A stretch of DNA of 64,000 bases, from contig NW_020653718.1 in assembly GCF_003589595.1 (NCBI RefSeq), positions 3,357,583 through 3,421,582 of the forward strand, written 5' to 3'. Each line of letters starts with the position of its first letter. The first letter of the stretch is position 1. Below, in pieces: positions 11,082-22,413 of the stretch. Made by a program: the position numbers and the translations under genes. This stretch comes from Hyposmocoma kahamanoa (Eukaryota; Arthropoda; Insecta; Lepidoptera; Cosmopterigidae). The notes beneath the pieces are model-generated. The model was given only the letters and a program-made list of their open reading frames with translations, was not told where the DNA came from and made no database searches.

Positions 11082-11562
11082 TGTATAAAGATTTTATACA
11101 AAAGTGTTAAGTACCGTTTAAGAGACGTCCAAACAATAGATAAACTAATATCAACCAGTTATTTACAAGGCAGAATGCTAAAATATGGGCATCCGATGCC
11201 ATTTGTGATCGTTAGTAATCATTTGCATAAATTATTGGCGATTAAAAACAAAATAACACACGCTACTCAACGGCTCGCAGTTTTCATTTTCTGTGTATCA
11301 CGTTAAAGAGACTTCCTGGTGTGGCTTTTCAAATTTCTAAATTGCGGTATTTCATGTGTTTTATATGATTTAGATGAGAGTTTAAACAGAAAGGTGATGT
11401 TAAAGATTAATGAACTGCTTCTGATTGGGAATAAAAGGTTAAAAGTCCAAGCGGTTTCATCATAAAGTTTATAATAGGCGTGTTTCAATGAACGAATGAA
11501 TAATTTTTTATAGCTCATTAAAAAAAATACGACAAAAAATAATACCATCATAGAAGTATTTC
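11082..11562. other. Unclassified AT-rich stretch
   Basis: No gene or classified repeat recognised. Confidence 0.35.
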
Positions 11563-11783
11563 TCCATCGTAACTATTTCTGCCGTAATGTGAGCATTACT
11601 GCTTTCCGGTGTGAAAGGGTAAGAGTGCTGGTGAAATTTCACGCATATGGGACATGTCGACATAAGTCTCAAGATGAAGGGCGCAGTGGCAGTGCCCCTC
11701 AGATCTTTGCGATTTAAAGCTCTGAGTGGCACTGCAACTATTGAATAGCCGCGTCGCTTACCACCAGGTGTCAAGTCAGGTCA
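11563..11783 (+). repeat. A-family copy, partial
   Basis: From the ATTTCTGCCG core through GAGCATTACTG, GGGTAAGAGTGCTGGTGAAAT and CCCTCAGATCTTTGCGATTT to GTCGCTTACCACCAGG. The head is missing and the tail is replaced by GTCAAGTCAGG. Confidence 0.8.
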
Positions 11784-12869
11784 AATAAAATATATATTTT
11801 TTAGATAGATGAACTTGTTCTTAACCACTATCGAGCAGAGGTAAGTTCTACTATGGAACGACCTCCCCCAGAATACCCAGTGCAGCTTGCTCAGAGTGAT
11901 AATCCAGTCTAAGCGAGACAACAGACAATTTCTAGTCTCCCAAAGACACTGGTATATCCGCGCGCAGATGGAACTTTGCAAGCCATTCGAACCCTGCCTT
12001 GTGGAACCTAAAACCGCAAAATTGGACCCCTTAGCTGTCACTACCCGCTTTTGAAATCGGTAGTGTATTTGGCCGCTGTCGTGGACCACTAGGAGATAGA
12101 ACCCAACCCCAAGTTCATGTCCTTAGCTAACGATGGTTCTTTAAGTATCGTTCATTCATCCATTCGTTCTATTTTCTACACGTGTTACACGTCTAAGCTC
12201 TGGGAAGAAAAAAAAACTATGTCTCAGGTCAATCTGTCACAGGTCGCGAAGTGAGTGTCTGAAGTGCAAAGGTTGGTGCAGGGCCTGCATTTGAATTTGT
12301 CTGGGCGCCTATTGATTTTATGTGGTAAAAGTTATAAGCGATTATTAAAATAACAATAAAAATAAATTCTAACGTTTCTCGTAGGTGGCACTGATGGCAA
12401 AAACGACAGTTAAAACCCAATAAAAGATCTGCAACAAGCACATAGAAAAATTCGTAAAATCTACTGACTAGATCTATAGCTCAGTAGCTAAGAGGTGGGA
12501 ATCCTATGTAAATAATTCATGAAAATTACGTTGCTACCCCACAAAACCAGTGAACATTTGTGGATCACGCAAAACAGGAGAGCTTGCGTGGAATATTTTT
12601 TCATGCAGCTCATTTACTCAACCTCCCTCTGTATAAAATTAACGAAAGATTACTACTTTCGGCCACCGAGGCAGTTAAAATTTTGTGTAATTAGTAAGTG
12701 CACTTGAGTGTACATCATGTACAGTTGGTGCCCTAAGATATTTGACCATAACAGACCTTTTAGATCTCAGAGCATGTCCAACAGAAAAATGTTAAGGGAA
12801 TTTAAACCTTATAATACAAAAGATATTATGGAGTTTTGTTTAAAAATTATCTTAATTTAGCCAATCGTC
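11784..12869. other. Mostly unclassified stretch
   Basis: No gene. A tRNA-A-box-like TAGCTCAGTAGCTAAGAGG at about 12477 has no partner B box. TTTCGGCCACCGAGGCAGTT at about 12657 is a short piece of an inverted SINE-1 head. Confidence 0.4.
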
Positions 12870-13116
12870 TGTGAACAGGCAACCGGTACTATCTCAATTT
12901 TGATAACTTTACAGGATGAGGAAAAAACTTATTTGCGTTTATATAGCATCTAGTTTATTAAATAAAAATACATATTTTTTTATATAACATTTTTATTACA
13001 CAGGTTATTAAAAACAATGGAATTTCTTGCAACGCTGCGGAGTATGAAACAGTATAAAATGGTAATAAAAAGTGAAATCTTAAGAAAATTGAGATAGTAC
13101 CGGTTGCCAGTTCACA
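12870..13116. mobile_element. MITE-like element with 32-bp terminal inverted repeats
   Basis: Inverted ends at 12870-12901 and 13085-13116 match with one mismatch (TGTGAAC[A/T]GGCAACCGG...). GTC flanks both sides (12867-12869 and 13117-13119), a possible 3-bp target duplication. The 247-bp interior is AT-rich and non-coding. The superfamily is not determined. Confidence 0.7.
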
Positions 13117-13229
13117 GTCGCAAGACTACATTTCATCAAAAAAACTGCAGGAAGTCGTACTAAAATCAATTAAACAACTCTCAAGGTGAAGTTTGTTTAA
13201 CACTTCTTTACTGACTGTACAGTTGCCTT

Positions 13230-13294
13230 ACTGAACGAACCCGGGAGCTCTGCGTGGCAGACCAGCATTGTAACCTTTCGGCCATAAAGGCAGT
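13230..13294 (-). repeat. SINE-1 head fragment
   Basis: The minus strand reads ACTGCCTTTATGGCCGAAAGG, then GGTCTGCCACGCAGAG, then CCGGGTTCGTTCAG: the tRNA-like head of SINE-1 without its body. Confidence 0.7.
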
Positions 13295-13661
13295 CAAAAC
13301 TACGTAAATTACAAAGTCGCTACAGCTTCTCTCACATGCCACAATACATCCTTTCCTATTCTTCAACACAGCGTATGCAAATGCGCTCCTCAAAATTTAT
13401 ACACCGTCGACTAGTAACGTTTTTTACGTCTTTTGTCCTACGTGTTTTGATAGTACGCGGCAGCATTCCTGATTCGTGATGCAAACGTGGCAACACTGGC
13501 TACGCCTTTCTTAATACGCCTCTTTGTTTAGTTGAATTTGTATGCCTTGATAGTCCAATTGGGTTAACCCAGAATGTTCGTATTGTAAGTACGAGGTTAC
13601 ATTGAATTCTTTTAGATTGAAAGGGGTTCTGGGTTAGAAAAGAATCTAAAAGCTTTATTTC

Positions 13662-13825
13662 CCTGCAAAACCTTACACTCGTAGATGAGGTTCTTTGACG
13701 TATGTATGACGTCACCAAACTTACAAGTCCGTTTGCTTCAAATTTTTTTAGAAAAGGCTACAAAGTGCCAGGTTAATTGTAAATGGCGGCACTATGAGTA
13801 CAATAAACTATAAGATAGGTCCAGG
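13662..13825 (+). repeat. Repeat paired with 16381-16532
   Basis: About 160 bp matching 16381-16532 in inverted orientation, including CACTCGTAGATGAGGTTC, GTCCGTTTGCTTCAA, CTACAAAGTGCC.GGTTAATTG and GAGTACAATAAACTAT. Non-coding, class unknown. Confidence 0.65.
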
Positions 13826-13837
13826 TTGTTACCACAA

Positions 13838-14062
13838 TACAATTTTTTAATGGTTGATTTTGCTATTCTCCAATTCAAGGCGTTTTTCTCTCTCAATATA
13901 CTTTGAGTAGTGAGAACCGATTTTTATTATCTCCTGTGTCGAGTCCCGTATAGTGGCGAACTAGGGGATGAATACGGGTTTGCGCACTTTCCGGTAACCG
14001 ATTTCAATAAAACTTGGTACTTTTCCTCGTCCACGTACTTTTGAGGTCAGTTTTTTTAGTAG
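13838..14062 (+). repeat. B-family repeat, long-subtype 3' part
   Basis: Carries the internal block ATACTTTGAGTAGTG...GTGGCGAACTAGGGGATGAA seen also at 41851-42302, then TTTCAATAAAACTTGG and the end TTTTGAGGTCAGTTTT. The 5' AACCGACTTC end is missing. Confidence 0.75.
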
Positions 14063-14147
14063 GTACTGTGTACTGAGATTATTTATAATTTGTTACGTAA
14101 TTTTTTGATTATATAATTTTTTTCTGCGCAAAACGCATTTACATCTT

Positions 14148-14329
14148 AGAGCGATGCCATACTGGCGTTGCGTCGTTGCAACGACGAACGGTATGATATT
14201 AGCGTATTAAATTGCTTGCGGTGGCGCGCCGCTTCAACGCAGCATGTGCCATGTCGTTCTGACTTATATGGAGTACCTACAACGTAGCGTCACATCACAA
14301 CGCCGCAAAGCGTCCTGTGGCATCGCTCT
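14148..14329. mobile_element. MITE-like element, 182 bp
   Basis: Inverted ends AGAGCGATGCCA... (14148) and ...TGGCATCGCTCT (ending 14329), with weaker inverted similarity continuing inward (GCGTTGCG against CGCCGCAA). CTT immediately flanks both ends (14145-14147, 14330-14332), a likely 3-bp target duplication. It is GC-rich compared with the flanks and carries no coding capacity. Confidence 0.75.
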
Positions 14330-15660
14330 CTTGTTCTGATGTTGTTCTTATGAATATAACTTGTATCCGAAGTTAATTTCTTTATTCAAATTCCTTTTAT
14401 TTGCCATCACAAAAAAACATGTAACGTAGAAATAAAAAATCTACATATAAATAGTAACTGACAACACAAAACTATATCTATGGTCACACATGTGTGGCGA
14501 GGTTTCTGAGCTCACTATATGCTATGAAAACTTGGTTTGCACAGTACTAATTTTCAGCCAGAAGCTATTTATTATTTAAGACTTTGTAATTGGAGTTCGT
14601 AGATTTAGGTATTATATATTTTTTATTATCTATACCGTCTAATAAAGCTTTTTTGTTCTACAAGTACTCCCGCTTTACATTCTTTACCCTTCCTTTTATT
14701 AATACTAACATTTAGACAAAGAAGTAAGAGCGTGAGTTATACGCATGCGCAGACTGATAACGCGGGAAATAATGCGCCCGCGCCGGTTCAATACAACGTG
14801 CTAGAACAGGGAATAGAGCTTAGAATGCATTAGAAATGGCAGATTATTTTTAGTTATAAATTGTAAATAATTATCTAATGTTTTCGGTAAAGTAAGACAC
14901 TGGCCCAATAGTGAAATGTATGTAAATGAGTTCACAAACGTGCTTACATAGTTAATTAAATCAAATGTGGTTCAGGATAATACAATTCCTTATCACGAAA
15001 CCATAATATTTAGTAGTTCTCCGCTGAATATACGCCATTTAAATTAAAAAGCAACTCACATTCACAACCAAAACTGGGAAATTCTTTTCTAAAACCTTCG
15101 TCGTCATTTCGCCATTGTGAATATCAACACGCATTAATGACTTTTATTTCTTTAAATAATCCCATGCCTATCGGTGGAACGTCCACATCTTTTACGAATG
15201 TCACTAATCCGGCATCAAGAAACAGCATAAACAAAAAACATCTAACGGTTTTTAGGTCTAGTCTAACAAGCAAGGTACAGCACAAGCTTACCCAACTGCA
15301 TAGGTAATAATTAATATTCTAGCTTTAATTTACGTGCTAGTGCTTGCGCGTTAGTGCGCCCGGATCTCAGTGTGGTCGGTGTCTGACGCCTCACTACGCC
15401 CAAGTAACGCGCAGCGACGTGAGTCGACTCCATATTTGCATAACACAATTTTGTACCTTAATAATGGGAAAATAGAGATGAATATGACGTGTCGCGTCGC
15501 TTCGACTGTGCGCCAATGTGAGTTGAGCCTTACAGTGAATGTTTAAACGTGGAAGTTAACTGCGCGTGTGGTAAATATTTTGTAATATAATATAGTTTAA
15601 AAATATATATATTAAAAAATATACGTGATCGACTTCCATTTTTATCAATTGAACAAGTTT
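14330..15660. other. Non-coding stretch with CpG-rich patches
   Basis: Mostly AT-rich. Short CpG-rich patches at about 14735-14800 and 15335-15425 stand out. The second holds TCTCAGTGTGG (initiator-like) and CGACGTGAGTC (donor-like). No reading frame supports a gene, so promoter status is speculative. Confidence 0.3.
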
Positions 15661-15895
15661 AGAAGCAGTAGAGATTCTTGTGAAAAAGTTGATCCAGGAA
15701 AGTACTGCCACCTTACCTATTTCTGCCGCCAAGCGGTAGTGTAAGCATTACTGTGGAACTTGAAACTTATGTCTCAGAGTGACAGTGTCCCTCAGAAGCT
15801 CTAAATGGCACTGCTACTGCTATGAACAGGAATGTCGCTTACCACCAGGTAAACGACTTGTTCGTTCCGTCACTTGATATCATAAAAATCAAGCT
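15661..15895 (+). repeat. A-family copy, near complete
   Basis: Head (AGCAGTAGAGATTCTTGTGA), core, GTCGCTTACCACCAGG and tail CACTTGATATCATAAAAAT, with an internal deletion after the CATTACTG hairpin. Confidence 0.85.
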
Positions 15896-16380
15896 TCTTT
15901 TAGAAATAAAAAGCAACAGAAAAATAATAGTTCGGCTTTTCTATTCAATACCAATATCAATACTGTAAACATCTCAATTCTAAGTCTGTTCTAGAAATTT
16001 CGAAACACAACACGGTACGTCCCTTAGGTACCACAGTAAACGTAAAATGTGAGAGTGGGCGACCAAATAACAAGATTTTGTCGTTTAAACTACAATTCCC
16101 TAACTACATATAACGCTGTTATCGTGGAAGATGCTATCTGTTTCTACGCGTTTCGTAGATCGTGCCTGGCTCTATTGGAACTATCTATATGGTAAAACGA
16201 TTTATTTTTGTAGTAAACCTATTTCATACCATAGACTTTTTAAGCAACTTTCTTCATCATATAGTTCCCTAAAAAATCGCTAGATGGCATTGACCGCTTA
16301 TTATGTGATTTCTGCGTCATGATGTTAAGATTTTTCTTCGAATGTTGACTGTCTCAACTGATTTTGAATAGGGAAAAGAA

Positions 16381-16532
16381 ACATCTGATAGTTTATTGTA
16401 CTCGTAGTACTGCCAGATACAATTAACCAGGCACTTTGTAGTCTTTTCAAATAATACTTGAAGCAAACGGACTCGCATGTTTTTCAATTTAGTATCATAC
16501 ATACGTCAAAGAACCTCATCTACGAGTGTAAA
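16381..16532 (-). repeat. Repeat paired with 13662-13825
   Basis: Minus-strand partner of the repeat at 13662. The 34-35 bp around GTAGATGAGGTTCTTTGACG are essentially identical; the rest is about four-fifths identical by eye. Confidence 0.65.
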
Positions 16533-16796
16533 GATATGGACAAGGCTGTGCACGTGTCGACAATGTCAATATATGAATTTCTTGTTGTTTTCGATCTAAA
16601 ATTGCGTGTATTGTTTTTTCCAAACAATGTTTCATCAACAAATTAGTAAGCCATGGTATCTCTAATCAGCTTGAAATGTGGACTTTTTTGAAATTACTCC
16701 TTGGTGACAAAAATAAGTACAGTCTCATTCAACTCTTACATACGGAGCTGCAATGCAAAAAAAAAGCTTCAAAAAGGTTCATTAGTGTATACTAAA

Positions 16797-16838
16797 GGCC
16801 CAAGTTCACTTCTCGTCGACGAGAATTGAACTTGGGCC
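16797..16838. repeat. 42-bp near-perfect palindrome
   Basis: Two 21-bp arms meet with no spacer at the GTCGAC centre (16815-16820); one mismatch. The outer end is GGCCCAAGTTCA. No repeat family explains it. Confidence 0.85.
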
Positions 16839-18270
16839 ATCATCACAGAAAGCAAAATATATGTTTTTAACCACAACCTATCTTGATCACAGTATACATT
16901 TATTTCTTAACAATTCCTTCATATCCCGTTTCATTTCAATTTATATAAAACAAACTCAACAAAAACAGACTAACCTCTTCTAGTATATAATTCACGTCTA
17001 CCCAGTTACAGGTACTATGACAGATTTATGCCCAAACACTACCGCGTAGCGCAAATCACAATTTCCTATGAAAAACAACCTTATCACCAATAAATAAGGT
17101 TGAGAGATTATTTAGAATAACGAGCGAGATGTAATTTATAAGTATAATACTTTGGCATGATGTATTTGAAAGTAAATTTCAGTTTTCCGCAAGTTTGTAT
17201 CGAGAGACTTGCAATTTAGGGAAGTGGGTTTATAAAGTTTCCTAAAGCATCTTGAATAGAAAAAAAATTTGCAAGACATTATGGTGTGATTATTTTATGG
17301 CTGTAATCCTTTCATATGAGGTTGGACACTTTCGGTGTTTGTAGTCCATAAAACGCATTTAAAAAAAAGCCAATAAAATTGTAGTTAAACTTGTTTCTCA
17401 CATCATTGACTTACAAATAAATGGACGACGGGTGTAATACAAAAACCACGAAAAAAATGTCCCAAGTCAACCTATTTAAACGTAGTGACATGTAAAGGAA
17501 TATGAAAAAGCTAAAACGTTGAATTTAAATTGCAATGTCATCGCAGTACTGTCTAATTTTGCTTGCTTCGCTGTCAGTCGAACAAACGAAGACTAAAGCG
17601 TGAATGACTACGATTTTAACGCCCTATAAGTTCGGACACTTTTTAGCGCGGACCCGACGTCCATATAATTGTAAGTCAATGTCTCACATAGATAAATTGG
17701 ATGCAAATGGCTCACTTCAATTTCGTTTTAAATCTCGCGGGACATTTGTGCGATTGCCAATAATGCGTAGAAATTTGCGTGTATTATGTTGGCATCACTG
17801 CGTTTCAATATTCGTGTGATCACCGAGATCATGGCTGCTTCCGAATTCCTATGTGACGCATTTGGATCGAAATATTCGTGTTTGTCATTAGATATCAGAT
17901 TTGTGTCTTTACAAACTTTCACAAATGCCACGATATTTATTTCCTCTAACTCAAGACTCAACAAAATATTCGAAAAAATCTTAAAGGAAAGACAGAATAA
18001 ATTCGCAATTAACGTCAATGAAGTATCGCATTTTATCGATACTGTTATTGGTGCTTTTACCTTACCGGATTTTAAGGTTAATTAAGGTTTTTAATACCAC
18101 ATCAAGATTTTCGACATTATTAAAATCCAATGCCTAACGCCAAAATTTCAATCGTGGTCTTTATTTTCTTAAAAACTGAGCCATTTTCTTTGAGAAATAA
18201 AAATTAACATTGCAATACGCTATAACAAAAGAATATGCTTTCGGTCACCTGTAATCTTTTTTTAATTAAC
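16839..18270. other. Unclassified stretch
   Basis: Overlapping frames of 96-99 codons occur on both strands at 17728-18085, but neither shows a recognisable domain or start context. I regard them as chance frames. No classified repeat seen. Confidence 0.35.
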
Positions 18271-18437
18271 GATATCTGTGGTCGAGTGGCTTGCATACCA
18301 GTTTTCATGGTGTCGCTATCTCTGAGGTTCGATCCCCGGGTAACTTTTCTATATTGTCTCGGGTCTGGATGTTTATGGTACCGTACCATCGTGGTTTTCG
18401 ATTTCCATAACACAAGCTTTAGTTACTTACTTTGGGA
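18271..18437 (+). mobile_element. SINE-2, tRNA-headed, partial
   Basis: Head TCTGTGGTCGAGTGGCTTGC (A-box-like) and GAGGTTCGATCCCCGGGT (B box). Then CTATATTGTCTCGGGT, GTTTATGGTACCGTACC, CACAAGCTTTAG and TTACTTTGGGA. The same body is found inverted at 29299-29530. Confidence 0.8.
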
Positions 18438-18439
18438 AT

Positions 18440-18665
18440 AGAGTGTTCAGGAACCAAACTCTTCCATCTCCTTCACTCGCATCAGTCTCCTCGTTCATGC
18501 CCGTTCATTTCGTTTAACCTGACATTATTTAGAGACATCCTCTCTAATCAAGAAAAGTACGCCGTGATCTACCTTTCCCACGTTTCCATTCACGTTCGCT
18601 CTGTAATTTTGAGCCGACAATCCACTCACACCCATCCTTTCAACATTACCAAAACATAAAAGCAT
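18440..18665 (+). repeat. E-family repeat, copy 1
   Basis: Shares CCTGACATT.TTTAGAGACATCCTCTCTAATCAAG, TACCTT/TATCTTC and CACGTTTCC blocks with 30000-30170 (inverted) and, more weakly, 51830-51935. Non-coding, class unknown. It directly follows SINE-2. Confidence 0.65.
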
Positions 18666-19469
18666 TTTCTTTTCTACCTTGGCCACTAACATCGTCCTTC
18701 ACACCACAACTTATAAATAAAGTTTTACGTCAAAATTGTTACTTACTTTCACCCGTTCTAAACGTAAGGACTGTGATGAAACTGGTATTCCTAGTGACTA
18801 AACCAAAACTTTTTTATCTTATTATTTAAATGTCTTTAACATCACAAAGATTTTATTAAACAACCAATGTTTGTTGATGTCTTTCGTTGATGCGGTGTGG
18901 CGACAATCGAGGATGACAACGCTTGAATTTTTGGTTATTTGTTCTCAAATCCAACAGATGTTTAACCTCATGATGGTTGAACTAAACAATATCGACAACC
19001 AGTGAAAATCAAATTAGTAATTGATTGAAATAACAGTGAAACATAAATAAAAAGCAATATCGCCGCCGGCGCAACCTCTAGCGAAATTATAAGCCCTTGT
19101 GGAATAACTACACTCTACTCCGACAATGCATAGTAACTTTAACCGTTTGAGGATAAATTTTTACTGCTAGCCTACTATAAGTTAGTAGTTAAGGAAATTC
19201 TTAACTATTATTTCAGTAACGGAATCATGAATTATTTGTCGGCATTTGCAAACGTTTACTAGTCACACTAATAGTACCCTTTTATGTTTATTTAAGAAAT
19301 GAAAATCAATTTAATTGGTATTTCCATTTTTATATGTCTCACTGCTGTATTATATAGGAAATGTTGTTGCAAATGTAACAGCGTTGGTAGCTAAGAGAAA
19401 GATAGGTTGCTAGGTCGACAGTTCGTGTTCCTGTTGTGCTACGTACTTATGATTTTTGTATTGCAAAGT
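18666..19469. other. Unclassified AT-rich stretch
   Basis: No gene or repeat recognised. Confidence 0.35.
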
Positions 19470-20156
19470 TAAAGTAATATGACGGAAAACATCATCAAGG
19501 TTCACAACTTCTGGAAACCGTGAGAAGCCGCACTAAGCATGAAGTGAAGCTGTACTTATTAAAGGGATACGACAACAAACTAAATTATTTTCAAATGTGC
19601 ACCCTTCAACGTCGCCGCTGGATTGCCGATCAAGTTTTTCTATACCGTTTGATTTCGGGGCAAATTGATTGCCCTAAACTTTTATTGCAACTTCGGTTTA
19701 TTCCTCGTCGCAACGCCAGGCTAAGTAATTACCGTCCGTTTAATATCAAACAATTCAGAACTAATGTTGCTTCCAATGCTATTTTCAACAGAATTTGCCG
19801 TGAGTACAATAAATTGCATACAAACGCAGGTCCTTTGGAATTGTTTTTTTTTTTGTTTTGATTAAATAAATTTAAAACTTTATTATATAACTGCTTAGAC
19901 TGAAAATTCTGTAACTTTACAATTTAGTTTGAACACATTTACGTTATTTGCTTTGAATAGTCATATATGTATCCATTTGTTTGTATGTAACATTACACAC
20001 AGAAACGCTTGTGATACTATGTTATATGTGCATGCTGTATTTGCCTATTATTGGGTTTACATTCGAGTAAATACTACAGATATTTCTGCAGTTCTATCTT
20101 ATGTCCATGTTTATTAGTGTATTTCTGTTGGCGAATCTAATAAATAAATAAATAAG
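19470..20156 (+). pseudogene. Non-LTR retrotransposon 3' end with RT C-terminus
   Basis: The frame from 19520 reads LQRRRWIADQVFLYRLISGQ, then IDCPKLLLQLRFIPRRNAR, then FRTNVASNAIFNRICREYN. This is the classic C-terminal block series of jockey/R1-type LINE proteins (RRxxDxxFLYKLxxGxID...RTNxxxxSxxxRxxxxYN). The 3' UTR follows and ends in (AATA)n at about 20138-20152. The upstream reverse transcriptase core is missing, so the insertion is 5'-truncated. The start codon shown by the frame is accidental. Confidence 0.85.
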
Positions 20157-20159
20157 TCC

Positions 20160-20392
20160 ATTTGCGTACGCTACAACCGTACAAATGACAGTACAACATT
20201 TGTACTCGTCATATTTAGGTTTTTTGTTTTTCTTTTCTGTTTTGTCCTATTTCATGTTGTTTATTTTAGTTTTTTGTATTTTTTATTTTGTTTATTTATT
20301 CTTTTTATTTTTCAGTATTGTCAATTTTTTTTATGTATCTATGTGTTGTGGTATTGCAATAAATATCTAGTCCATTCTATTCTATTCTAAAT
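20160..20392 (+). repeat. LINE 3' UTR fragment with TTCTA tail
   Basis: T-rich sequence ending TTGCAATAAATATCTAGTCC and (ATTCT)3. The terminus resembles that of the LINE at 38301-38972 (CAAATAAACG then TATTCTATTC...). No coding sequence remains. Confidence 0.55.
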
Positions 20393-20404
20393 ATAAGCCA
20401 AGAA

Positions 20405-20640
20405 GTGGTTACAGAAACATGGAACACTTTTTACATGATACCAAATGACAAGCCCACAAATCGCAAAGATCTGAGGACCACTACGCCCGTCACTATGAAA
20501 TATAAAGTTAACGAGTCGTTTTCGCCTGTACAGGTGCTGTACAGGCAAAGAAACTGGCGGTGCTTGTGAAACCACAGGTTAGGTGAACCCTTCAAAAACG
20601 GGTCACAATAATGCTCAAATTACTGTTTGATGGCATAAAT
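20405..20640 (-). repeat. A-family copy, highly diverged
   Basis: Ordered but weak matches on the minus strand: AAATCGCAAAGATCTGAGG, CCCTTCAAAAACGGG and ATTACTG.TTG.TGGCA.AAATAGGTA. Older than most copies. Confidence 0.5.
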
Positions 20641-21129
20641 AGGTATACTGACAATTCATACCTAGATATAGACAATTATGATAATGATAAAACAACTGAC
20701 TAGATTTTATCGTTTTCTGGAACAGGTGTGGACAAGACACGTTGCTGACTGAACGATTTTTATACTTCCATAACTTCAAGTTTATTTGGTCTTGCCAATT
20801 AGAACGATCGTAAAGTCCGCCGCCATTACGGGAGGTCCTTTTTTATCGTGGAAACATACGATTGGAAACCATAACGAGCTTTGTTCTTAAGTCTACGTTA
20901 CAAAAAATAATAATTGTAAACGTAGCCTAAAGTTTTTAGCACAGTGGTTCGCATATATGATTAATATGGAAAAAAACGTTTGTAATACTTACTATGACTA
21001 ACTATCACTGCATGTCATCCTAACAAAAATAATCACAGAGCTCAAACAATAAGTTCCCAAGCATTAGAGCTCTACTCCAAACAATAATGTGAGGGTTACT
21101 ACGTTCCATTTTTGTTGGTTGCTATTTTA

Positions 21130-21292
21130 TTTTTTTTATAATGTCAAGTGACTGGACGAACAAGTCGTGCGCCTGATGGTAAACTATACGCCTGTCCATA
21201 ACAGTTGCAGTATCCTCAGAGCTTTAAATCGCAATGATCTTAGGGGCACTGCCTGCGCCCGTCACCCTGGGACATAGTTAACAAGTCCAAGT
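21130..21292 (-). repeat. A-family copy, 3' half
   Basis: Minus-strand tail TTTATAATGTCAAGTGAC, GAACAAGTCGTGCGCCTG, AACAGTTGCAGT, TTTAAATCGCAATGATCTT and CCCGTCACCCTGGGACATA. Confidence 0.85.
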
Positions 21293-22413
21293 TAATAAGT
21301 CGCAAGTCTTGACGCATTGGTAATTAACTATTCGTTCAAAAAATATAGTTCCCAATCTTCATCATTCACTTATCCATTTCAGAACACTTTACGGAGTTAT
21401 TTGACCAGCGCACAGTGTGCTCAAAGACGTGTTATAGTTTCTTTTTTTATAAAACCACATTAGACTCATTGGACTGTGAACGTGATAAAAACCGTTAAGA
21501 AAGAAGTTATCTAACTGTAGTTTCATAGCTTATAATGTAATTAGAAGCTTTAATTAGATAATATTACTCTCTCTCTCGAACTCTATGTATAGCTAAAGTT
21601 TAATATCTAAAGATATGTTGTGTCAAACTGAAAGTCTTCAAAATCTGAAGGATAAACTTAGTGGGCTATATGCTCATCGTCATCGTCAACCCATTTTAAT
21701 CATACTATTGTGACGATGTGACCTCCTTACACCGCCATCACACCTCTTTGTATCGCCTCTCTCCGCTTGTATCCTATCATTTTTCATTTTACGTGTATTT
21801 AAATTTTAAATTTGAAATGTTCCATCTTCCTTCGCTTTCTCATTTTGTTTTCGTACTACGGTCACTCACAGTCGGAGCTGTTCCAAATTCCATCGCGAAT
21901 AATCGCTAATTCTGGTTCTTTACTACGTTTGTAATCATTTAATAAGTTACATCATGTGTAATAATTTATAAGTCTACAGCCTTCGTGTACCTAAATCTGT
22001 AATTCAGTTACTCGGCCCATTTAGGGGTAAGTGCCTTAATAATAAAGTGTAGGGAGTGTTTTATACTGTTATACCTGCTTTTTTACATTTACCTTTATAT
22101 TGTTACAGCCTTTCTTTAAACTTTACTTCTTTAATATATTTTATGGACCGGAAGTTTCCCATTTCATTGCGGTGAACCTGTTCACGGCTAGTTAGGGTTA
22201 CAACCCTTTTACTACTGCTGAATACGGATCTCTTATAAAGAGAGCGTGTAGGCTACAGCTACTAATCACACGTTTTTCAAAAATAGCTAACCGTCTTCGA
22301 CGAGGTAGTTTCGCCACAATGTTTTGTTTCAATATTAGCGAGTATCGACGGCATACACATAAGTCTCAAGGAGCCGCCATGCTGAATTGTAAATAAGATA
22401 TGTTTACGTACCA
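21293..22413. other. Unclassified stretch
   Basis: CT-rich sequence at about 21700-21790 vaguely recalls the E-family, but not strongly enough to call. Nothing else recognised. Confidence 0.35.

Noticed and set aside
12477..12510. tRNA A-box-like TAGCTCAGTAGCTAAGAGG
   Set aside because: No B box or foldable cloverleaf follows.
17728..18085. Overlapping 96- and 99-codon frames on opposite strands
   Set aside because: No motif, no plausible splice context, mutually exclusive, and no repeat or family match. The choice of strand would be arbitrary.
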